Positions 1 to 4,675 of a DNA stretch of 6,739 nt are shown in pieces (the first letter of the stretch is position 1; every line of letters begins with the position of its first letter). Below the pieces are notes generated by a model. The model was given only the letters and a program-made list of their open reading frames with translations, did no database searches and was not told the origin of the DNA. The DNA is from G039029935 sp039029935. Lineage in GTDB: Bacteria; Chloroflexota; Anaerolineae; Caldilineales; Caldilineaceae. The stretch is from the NCBI GenBank assembly GCA_039029935.1, contig JBCCFC010000757.1:1-6739 (forward strand). The letters are read 5' to 3'. The position numbers and the translations under genes were made by a program.

Positions 1-134
1 CATTCCCCGTCTCTTCCCATGTTTTGAACAGCAACTTTCTTTGCTGAACTGTTGTTTGTCTATAGTATATCTTTTGTGTATTCATCTTCCCATCATACCA
101 CACCCCTCTTTTTTGTTCAACCTCTTTCTGACCA

Positions 135-1364
135 TTACAAACTCTTCAACTTTTCAACCCTTCGCAACAACAAAAAACAAACGCCAGCGAAAAATGCACT
201 CAACGAGCAAAATCCAAACATGAAAGTGAATCCTCGGAATTCAACCAATGACCCACCGATGAATGACCCCAGCAGCTGTCCACCACTGGATGCTGTGTAG
301 AAAAGGCCGCTGTTACGCCCCCGGTTTTTGTCGCTGCCCACGTCTGCCGTAAAGGTCATTGCACCAATGGTATAGTTTGCAAAGCCCAGGCCGCGAATAA
401 TCTGAATGCCGACGAGCGCGGGGAAGAGGTGCGCAATGGCAAGATAGCCAAAGTTGACAAGGGCAATACCAAAGCCACCAAATGCCAGGATTGTGGCTCG
501 GCCCAACGTGTCGGAAAGCATCCCTGCCAGCATCATGGCAGGCCACTCAATCAAGGCCGTCAATCCCCAGAGGCTACCGATAGCGGTTTTGCTATAATTC
601 AGGCTTTCCATATAGTTGGGCCACATGGATGCGGAGGCAGAGTGTGCCATCATCCACAGTATCACACCTATCAGAAAAAGATAGGGTAGTCCTTGATAGG
701 CAGAAGTCTTTTCTTTCTCTATCGCTGGTGTCACAGGTGAGTGCCTATCAACCGCAACGGTATCACGCTCATCATGGTGACGCGTTGCCTCACGCAACAG
801 CAGCGCGCAGAGTGCCGCCACCAAATAGATGACACCACTAACAATGTAAATCACTGGCAGTGAATAGAGGTCAGCGATACGACCACCAGCAGTTGCACCA
901 ATGGCAAAGGCCAGTGAGCCAACGCCACGATAGATGCCCATCGAACGCCCTTTGCGCCCTGGGTTTTGTGCCTCTTGGTGGTCAAGAATATCACCTATCA
1001 AGGCAAGCCCCACTGTTGTGTAGGCAGCATGAAAAATGCCCGACTGTAAACGAACACCCCATGCCCAATTGGCATCCGGAACTTGGCTCATGAACAAGGC
1101 ACTGACACCGATGCCACACAACCCGATGATAAAAAACAGCTTTCGTTTACCTAGACGATCCGATAGTTGACCCCATCCATAATTGCAGACAAGCACGGCG
1201 ATCCCAAAGCTGGTTAAAATCCAGGAGATTTGGATATAGCTTGCACCCAATGATTGAAAATAAATGGTCGTCAATGGTGCTGTGATCCCAATGGAGACAA
1301 AGGCCAGCGCGCTAATCGCCGTTAATAAGCCAAAATTATTGCGTAAGATATTCATGCACAGCAT
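135..1364 (-). CDS. MFS family transporter, 12 transmembrane helices
   Basis: A 409-residue, Met-to-stop (TAA) protein with the length and layout of a major facilitator superfamily permease of the inner membrane. Hydrophobic segments run throughout, with a hydrophilic central loop at about residues 191-225 between helices 6 and 7. The MFS motif A is clear in the helix 2-3 loop (GQLSDRLGKRK, residues 65-75), and a weaker copy, GMLSDTLGRAT, sits at 281-291 in the matching loop of the second half. The substrate cannot be told from sequence; sugar, nucleoside or drug export are all possible. No strong Shine-Dalgarno precedes residue 1, and Met4 (codon at 1353-1355) is an equally plausible start. 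It is divergent from nusA across a 500-base gap, so it is probably regulated separately. Confident for family, not for substrate. Confidence 0.92.
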   Translation of the reverse strand: MLCMNILRNNFGLLTAISALAFVSIGITAPLTTIYFQSLGASYIQISWILTSFGIAVLVCNYGWGQLSDRLGKRKLFFIIGLCGIGVSALFMSQVPDANWAWGVRLQSGIFHAAYTTVGLALIGDILDHQEAQNPGRKGRSMGIYRGVGSLAFAIGATAGGRIADLYSLPVIYIVSGVIYLVAALCALLLREATRHHDERDTVAVDRHSPVTPAIEKEKTSAYQGLPYLFLIGVILWMMAHSASASMWPNYMESLNYSKTAIGSLWGLTALIEWPAMMLAGMLSDTLGRATILAFGGFGIALVNFGYLAIAHLFPALVGIQIIRGLGFANYTIGAMTFTADVGSDKNRGRNSGLFYTASSGGQLLGSFIGGSLVEFRGFTFMFGFCSLSAFFAGVCFLLLRRVEKLKSL

Positions 1365-1382
1365 TGTATGGATGAATCAGGA

Positions 1383-1388
1383 ATTATA
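1383..1388 (-). promoter_or_regulatory. possible -10 box for the MFS gene
   Basis: The minus strand reads TATAAT, a perfect -10 hexamer, 19 bases upstream of the first MFS start codon. No good -35 hexamer lies at 16-18 bases, so this is a weak call. If real, the 5' leader would be only about 10-20 bases, which fits the lack of a visible Shine-Dalgarno. Confidence 0.3.
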
Positions 1389-1442
1389 CAAATGGATATT
1401 ATCGCCCCTGTCGCAAATCTGACGTATCTATCCGGGTAGCAT

Positions 1443-1470
1443 TCAGAAACCGAATCTCAGAAACCGAATC
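1443..1470. repeat. perfect 14-bp tandem repeat (2 copies)
   Basis: TCAGAAACCGAATC occurs twice back to back at 1443-1456 and 1457-1470. A related core, AAACCG, recurs at 1479-1484 inside the palindrome AACCGGTT (1480-1487). The repeats lie about 55 bases upstream of the candidate -10 of the MFS gene, in the divergent intergenic region. A regulator-binding site is a reasonable inference; no regulator gene is visible in the window. Confidence 0.85.
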
Positions 1471-1518
1471 ATTGTCCCAAACCGGTTATCATACGCTCAT
1501 CTAACAACAACCCCTTTT

Positions 1519-1547
1519 TTGCAATGGACATAAAGATATGATAAACT
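1519..1547 (+). promoter_or_regulatory. candidate promoter upstream of nusA leader
   Basis: TTGCAA (1519-1524) and TAAACT (1542-1547) are separated by exactly 17 bases, each matching 4 of 6 consensus positions. An overlapping TATGAT (1537-1542) matches 5 of 6 for a -10 but has only a T-run as -35. Transcription from here would start near 1550 and read rightward to the terminator at 1691-1713. Weak on its own, but supported by having a terminator with no other visible gene to serve. Confidence 0.3.
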
Positions 1548-1549
1548 TT

Positions 1550-1716
1550 AAAGAGAGTCAAAAAGTATTATGATTATGTTAAATCGTTGGTTCCAACGTG
1601 AATGCTCGCATGGATATGGTTAGATAATAAATAGCGATTATGATAAGGCGATGCGTATTCAACATAATATGATTCAAAATTTTTTGATTGAAAGTGGGGA
1701 TTGCCCCACTTTTCTT
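1550..1716 (+). ncRNA. candidate small RNA or nusA leader/attenuator
   Basis: No protein gene explains the terminator at 1691-1713, so a short transcript is inferred from the candidate promoter at 1519-1547. It would contain a long-range 8-bp stem (ATTATGTT 1573-1580 with AACATAAT 1661-1668), a local hairpin (CGTTG 1585-1589, loop GTTC, CAACG 1594-1598), a 5-bp pairing (CGCAT 1607-1611 with ATGCG 1651-1655) and the terminator. It could be an independent small RNA or a leader whose terminator controls readthrough into nusA. I do not recognise it as a known RNA family. A 24-codon frame at 1651-1725 overlaps it but lacks a properly spaced ribosome binding site. Confidence 0.3.
1691..1716 (+). 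terminator. intrinsic terminator upstream of nusA
   Basis: AAAGTGGGG (1691-1699), loop ATTG, and CCCCACTTT (1704-1712) form a perfect 9-bp stem followed by a pyrimidine-rich tail, TCTTATTC. It is 150 bases ahead of the nusA start. It is either the end of a short upstream transcript or an attenuator in the nusA leader. The stem is nearly symmetric (its A-rich flank reads as T on the other strand), but the stronger tail is on the plus strand. Confidence 0.65.
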
Positions 1717-1784
1717 ATTCTATAGGTGTATTTTTTTGATGCATTCCTATACTATATTTTAAACAAGTTAATTTTAAACCAAAG

Positions 1785-1833
1785 ATTTTAGATAGTAATT
1801 TTAGATAGAGGTAGGATTTTCTATTTAAAATCC
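1785..1833 (+). repeat. AT-rich direct repeat and hairpin in nusA 5' leader
   Basis: ATTTTAGATAG is repeated at 1785-1795 and 1798-1808, a 13-base period. It is followed by a 7-bp hairpin, GGATTTT (1814-1820), loop CTATTT, AAAATCC (1827-1833). The function is unknown. The position, 30-80 bases before the nusA start, suggests a role in promoter or leader function, but no convincing -35/-10 pair was found here. Confidence 0.5.
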
Positions 1834-1853
1834 CGACTGTCTAACATCACCGA

Positions 1854-1858
1854 AGAGG
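1854..1858 (+). promoter_or_regulatory. ribosome binding site of nusA
   Basis: AGAGG lies 6 bases before the ATG at 1865, an ideal spacing, and fixes that ATG as the nusA start. Confidence 0.8.
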
Positions 1859-1864
1859 TAAAGT

Positions 1865-3481
1865 ATGTCAAAAGCGTTGATTGCTGGTATCAACCAAATA
1901 GCAACGGATAAGGGGTTGGATCGAGAGGTTATTTTTGACGCCATTGAGGCCGCTCTCATTTCAGCGTACAAACGAAATTATGGATCTATTTCAAATGTTA
2001 CCTCGGAAGTAGATCGAGTGTCGGGGGAGATGCGTGTATTTACCGAGCGCGAGGTCGTTGAAGATGTTGTCAACGAGCGAACAGAGGTGACGCTGCAACG
2101 AGCACAAAAAATTAACCCAGATATCCAGCTAGGCGATCTGATTGATGTCCAAACATCTCCGGCCAATTTTGGCCGTATTGCTGCCCAGACAGCAAAACAA
2201 GTGATTTTACAACGGATTCGTGAAGCGGAACGGGATACGGTTTTTGAGAACTTTTCACACCGTGTGGGCGAGGTCTTATCAGGGCAAGTGCGCAGCGTGG
2301 ATGCGATGTCAGGGGCGGTTTCTGTTCTGTTGGAGGACAAGCATGAGTGTTTGTTGACGCGTGAAGAGCAGATTCCGAATGAGCGGTTACGACGTGGGGA
2401 TCACATTCAACTCTATGTGATGGATGTCCACAAAAGCACACGTGGCCCCGTGATTAAAATCAGCCGTACACATAAAAGTTTGCTCCGTCGTCTGCTGGAA
2501 AACGAAATTCCTGAAATCCGCGATGGCATTGTCGAAATTAAAGCCATTGCCCGTGAGCCAGGTGCGCGCAGCAAGGCCGCCGTGATTGCCACTGTGCCGG
2601 GCGTTGATCCGGTTGGCAGTTGTGTGGGCATGCGTGGATTGCGCATTCAGAACATTGTCAATGAGCTGGCGGGTGAGAAAATTGATGTGGTTGAATGGAG
2701 TGCAGATCTTCGTTCCTATATTACCAATGCCCTTAGCCCAGCCAAAGTCAAAGAAGTCTATCTGGATGATGATAGCTCTATCAACACGGCGATTGTGGTT
2801 GTGCCAAACCGTCAGTTGAGTCTGGCAATTGGTAAAGAGGGGCAGAACGCACGGCTGGCTGCAAAGTTGACCGGGTGGCGCATCGACATCAAGAGCGAAA
2901 CCGAAGCCATTGAAGAAGGGTTGGAAGAACTGTACTCGGATCAATCATTGGTGACATCTGCCGAAGGCGAGGACTTGCTGGCTGTAGCCGAGAAATTGCT
3001 ACGTGGTGAGGAAGGAAGCTTCTTTGATCTGGATGACGCCATTGATAAGGTTGCGGACTTCTTGGATGAGCAAGACGGTGAGTTTGTCTCTGACGAGGAC
3101 TCTGAAATCTTTAGCCTGTCCTTTGATAATGGCTTTGGCGGTGGTTCCAATGATGCCTTCTCGCAGGCATTGTCTATGGTAGAGTCCTCAGATGCGCCTG
3201 TTCTGGAAACATTTGCAGAGGATGAGGTGCGTAAGCGCGATACGCGCAATTCCGAAACCAGTGCGATGGATGCAATGGCAGTGGCGGCGGCCGCGCTTGA
3301 AGCAGAGCGACAGGCAAAGTTTGAGGAGCGTAGAAAGCTCCCTGACATTACATCGGATATGTTGCAACCTCGTCGACGGAGTAACCGACGAGACGGCGAC
3401 GATGATGATTTTGAAATTCCAGATGAGTTGCTGTCTGATCTGGGCGACAGCGATTTTGAATTGGATTTTGGTGACTCATAA
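1865..3481 (+). CDS. nusA: transcription termination/antitermination factor NusA
   Basis: A 538-residue protein that binds RNA polymerase and nascent RNA and controls pausing, termination and antitermination. Domains in order are the N-terminal RNA-polymerase-binding domain (about 1-128), S1 (about 132-202), KH1 (about 205-280, with VGMRG at 254-258) and KH2 (about 285-345, with the GKEG loop at 323-326 and NARLAAKLTGWRIDIKS at 328-344). The core is intact and typical. The tail from about 350 to 538 is unusual: acidic, low-complexity in places, with a basic patch (RRRSNRRD, 503-510) and an Asp-rich end. I see no clear pair of helix-hairpin-helix acidic repeats as in E. coli NusA. The start is set by the AGAGG site at 1854-1858. 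The ylxR-family gene follows by 2 bases. No rimP is present immediately upstream, although that is the usual neighbour. Confidence 0.97.
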   Translation: MSKALIAGINQIATDKGLDREVIFDAIEAALISAYKRNYGSISNVTSEVDRVSGEMRVFTEREVVEDVVNERTEVTLQRAQKINPDIQLGDLIDVQTSPANFGRIAAQTAKQVILQRIREAERDTVFENFSHRVGEVLSGQVRSVDAMSGAVSVLLEDKHECLLTREEQIPNERLRRGDHIQLYVMDVHKSTRGPVIKISRTHKSLLRRLLENEIPEIRDGIVEIKAIAREPGARSKAAVIATVPGVDPVGSCVGMRGLRIQNIVNELAGEKIDVVEWSADLRSYITNALSPAKVKEVYLDDDSSINTAIVVVPNRQLSLAIGKEGQNARLAAKLTGWRIDIKSETEAIEEGLEELYSDQSLVTSAEGEDLLAVAEKLLRGEEGSFFDLDDAIDKVADFLDEQDGEFVSDEDSEIFSLSFDNGFGGGSNDAFSQALSMVESSDAPVLETFAEDEVRKRDTRNSETSAMDAMAVAAAALEAERQAKFEERRKLPDITSDMLQPRRRSNRRDGDDDDFEIPDELLSDLGDSDFELDFGDS

Positions 3482-3483
3482 TC

Positions 3484-3771
3484 ATGCCAAGAAAAAAACA
3501 TGTCCCGAAAAGGACATGTATTTCATGCCGCCAAGTTGAAGGCAAACGAGGGATGGTTCGTCTGGTGCGGACCGAAAATGGAATTGAAATTGATTTAACA
3601 GGCAAAAAGGCAGGGCGGGGAGCCTATCTCCACCCTGCCCAAGAATGTTGGCAACCGATATTGAACTCCAAGCGTGTTGACCAAGCCCTGCGCACACGTT
3701 TACGTGAGGCGGACTATCAAACGCTGGCGGAGTTCGCTGCAACATTACCTGAATCGAGAAGTGATGAATGA
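3484..3771 (+). CDS. ylxR: YlxR-family (DUF448) nucleic-acid-binding protein
   Basis: A 95-residue basic protein of the YlxR/DUF448 family, normally encoded between nusA and infB and thought to bind nucleic acid. The family signatures are present: RTCISCR at residues 10-16 near the N-terminus and GRGAYLHP at 44-51. The length is normal for the family. Its ATG is only 2 bases after the nusA stop codon, so the two are almost certainly co-transcribed and translationally coupled; only a weak GGTG is seen as a Shine-Dalgarno inside the end of nusA. A 10-bp hairpin starts 38 bases after its stop and may end the nusA-ylxR transcript. Confidence 0.93.
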   Translation: MPRKKHVPKRTCISCRQVEGKRGMVRLVRTENGIEIDLTGKKAGRGAYLHPAQECWQPILNSKRVDQALRTRLREADYQTLAEFAATLPESRSDE

Positions 3772-3808
3772 AATGGTAGAGGTTCAGTAAAATGTGGCAG
3801 GTGGATTT

Positions 3809-3837
3809 ATGACCAATTGTCAGAATCGGTCATTTTA
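3809..3837 (+). terminator. possible terminator after the ylxR gene
   Basis: ATGACC plus ATT (3809-3818) pairs with AAT plus GGTCAT (3824-3833) in a 10-position stem with one A-C mismatch and a GTCAG loop, followed by TTTATC. The U-tract is short, so this may be a weak terminator or only a transcript-end hairpin. It lies 38 bases after the ylxR-family stop codon and would separate nusA-ylxR from the downstream gene. Confidence 0.4.
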
Positions 3838-3904
3838 TCAGATTTGTTGTTTGGCTCTTGACGGTGGGTTATATGCTCCACACACAAGAAACAATATAAA
3901 CAAA

Positions 3905-3936
3905 TTGACAAAATGTGACTATCAAAATTGTATAGA
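3905..3936 (+). promoter_or_regulatory. candidate promoter in the ylxR to infB-like gap
   Basis: TTGACA at 3905-3910 is a perfect -35 hexamer. The -10 is unclear: TTGTAT (3928-3933, spacer 17), TGTATA (3929-3934, spacer 18) or TATAGA (3931-3936, spacer 20). If active it would give the downstream gene a leader of nearly 480 bases, which contains the hairpins described between 3946 and 4321. Confidence 0.3.
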
Positions 3937-3987
3937 AAAAGGTAATACGGAAGCCGTAGATTGCATAATTACAAGTAGAATTGATAT

Positions 3988-4022
3988 GGGGGGGGCAAAC
4001 CTTATGACTCAATAAAGTTTGT
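3988..4022 (+). other. G8 tract followed by an 11-bp imperfect hairpin
   Basis: Eight consecutive G (3988-3995) run into GCAAACCTTAT (3995-4005), loop GACTCA (4006-4011), ATAAAGTTTGT (4012-4022). Ten of eleven stem positions pair, including one G-U, with one C-A mismatch. A smaller perfect hairpin, TACGG-AAG-CCGTA, lies just upstream at 3946-3958, and another (TTGATGA with TCATCGA, one G-U) at 4081-4101. The role is unknown. They fit a structured untranslated leader better than a coding region. Confidence 0.55.
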
Positions 4023-4143
4023 ATCCTGTATCCACTTCTTCTACTGTGTATTTTTATGGACCTGCGATAATATGATTGCATTGATGAGATGATTTCATCG
4101 ACAAGATGCTCTCACCACCTTTCTTCACATACAATTTCACCTG

Positions 4144-4236
4144 TCAACAAAAAACAGAGGTAGCCTTATAAGAAGCCCTTTTTGTGAGGGTTCTTTGTGG
4201 TGTCTACATATCATGTGTATATCAACATAACAGAGG
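4144..4236 (+). repeat. imperfect direct repeat TCAACA-n-AACAGAGG
   Basis: TCAACA followed by AACAGAGG occurs at 4144-4160 (3-base gap) and 4222-4236 (1-base gap). The related 8-mer CTGTCAAC occurs at 4141-4148 and 4304-4311. Between the copies there is a bulged hairpin at 4171-4194 (AGAA-CCC with GGG-TTCT). The second copy lies inside the multibranched fold at 4206-4321. The duplication may reflect a repeated RNA module or an old partial duplication. Confidence 0.6.
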
Positions 4237-4321
4237 CTGTGTTAGATGCGCGCGTTTTAGCGCGCCTGTTGATATGCAATTTAAAACACTGCCTAAATTG
4301 GGGCTGTCAACCATGATATGT
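4206..4321 (+). ncRNA. candidate multibranched structured RNA in leader of infB-like gene
   Basis: Nested, mutually compatible stems are visible by eye. P0 is ACATATCATG (4206-4215) with CATGATATGT (4312-4321), 10 perfect bp. P1 is 4216-4227 with 4267-4278, 12 bp with one G-U. Inside P1 are P2, TAACA (4228-4232) with TGTTA (4240-4244), and P3, GCGCGC (4248-4253) with GCGCGC (4260-4265) around GTTTTA. After P1 comes P4, AATTTA (4278-4283) with TAAATT (4294-4299), which contests one base with P1. The unpaired segment CTGTCAAC (4304-4311) could pair with GTTGA in the right arm of P1, giving an alternative fold. It ends 93 bases before the infB-like start. I do not recognise a known riboswitch consensus. 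A small palindromic mobile element with 10-bp terminal inverted repeats is the main alternative. Confidence 0.5.
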
Positions 4322-4403
4322 TAGGTCGGTTTTGATAAAAACGTGTTTGGCGTTCTAAAGCCTATATGTGATAGAGAAATGGGCATTCTTTGTTCGAGAA
4401 ATC

Positions 4404-4409
4404 AGGGAG
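4404..4409 (+). promoter_or_regulatory. ribosome binding site of infB-like gene
   Basis: AGGGAG is 5 bases upstream of the ATG at 4415, the strongest Shine-Dalgarno in this stretch. It selects that ATG over the in-frame one at 4343, which has none visible. Confidence 0.7.
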
Positions 4410-4414
4410 CATCT

Positions 4415-4675
4415 ATGGCGACACAAACAGCGAATAATAGTACTCAAACGAGAAATTCAGATTCGCGACAAGGTCAAAAGCAAAATAATAATAACAACCG
4501 CAATAATAGTAGTGGCGGTGGTTCACGTAGTAATAATAACAACAACGGCAATCGCAACAATAGCGGTGGCAATCGCAATAATAATAATAACAGTGGCGGC
4601 GGCGACAACCGTAGTGGTGGCGGTGGCGGCAACCGTAGCGGCGGTTCGAGTGGCAGAACTGCCTATTCCGTCTGA
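4415..4675 (+). CDS. Asn/Gly/Ser-rich N-terminus, probable truncated infB (IF-2)
   Basis: The reading frame gives 86 residues, but probably only the first 75 or so are native, because unrelated NRPS sequence begins near 4640 in another frame and the TGA at 4673-4675 lies inside it. The peptide starts MATQTANNSTQTRNSDSRQG and continues as runs of Asn, Gly, Ser and Arg, typical of an intrinsically disordered region. No folded domain is present. The identification as initiation factor IF-2 is an inference from gene order (nusA, ylxR, then infB is widely conserved) and from the low-complexity N-terminal extensions IF-2 often has; the GTPase domain is absent. It could instead be an unrelated disordered or RNA-binding protein. 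The start is fixed by the AGGGAG site, and a 643-base structured gap separates it from the ylxR-family gene. Confidence 0.5.
   Translation: MATQTANNSTQTRNSDSRQGQKQNNNNNRNNSSGGGSRSNNNNNGNRNNSGGNRNNNNNSGGGDNRSGGGGGNRSGGSSGRTAYSV
4481..4650 (+). repeat. trinucleotide-rich low-complexity tract (AAT/AAC and GGC/GGT)
   Basis: Runs of Asn codons (AAT, AAC) alternate with Gly/Ser/Arg codons (GGC, GGT, AGT, CGT) and become Gly-richer toward the right. Such tracts expand and contract by slippage and are frequent places for assembly errors. The switch to NRPS sequence lies at its right edge. Confidence 0.85.
4636..4655. other. junction between two unrelated sequence blocks
   Basis: To the left the coding frame is +2 (disordered protein). 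To the right the NRPS frame is +1 and is open from 4639, just after a TAG at 4636-4638. The NRPS-like residues RRFEWQNCLFRL begin directly at 4639, matching the FDW-x-LFR region inside a condensation domain. Base composition rises sharply. GCGGCGG at the seam could belong to either side. There is no transposase, integrase, tRNA or inverted repeat at the boundary. Confidence 0.75.

Noticed and set aside
29..46. Hairpin CAGCAA-CTTTCT-TTGCTG downstream of the MFS gene as its terminator
   Set aside because: The stem is only 6 bp, and the minus-strand tail TTCAAAAC has no T-run, so it is not a convincing terminator.
1570..1725. Short frames (17 and 24 codons) upstream of nusA as leader peptides
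   Set aside because: Neither has a well-spaced ribosome binding site, and there is no run of regulatory codons to suggest attenuation by translation.
2387..2944. Long minus-strand frames inside nusA (also 2941-3501 and 1978-2340)
   Set aside because: They lie fully antisense to an unmistakable nusA and have no recognisable domains.
3794..4015. 73-codon frame starting with GTG after the ylxR-family gene
   Set aside because: There is no Shine-Dalgarno and no recognisable motif, and the frame runs through several hairpins and the G8 tract. The composition looks like noncoding sequence.
4206..4321. CRISPR repeat, tRNA, tmRNA or RNase P as the explanation of the folded region
   Set aside because: There are no regularly spaced repeats, no T-loop GGTTCGA motif, no tmRNA or RNase P core sequences, and the fold does not match a cloverleaf.
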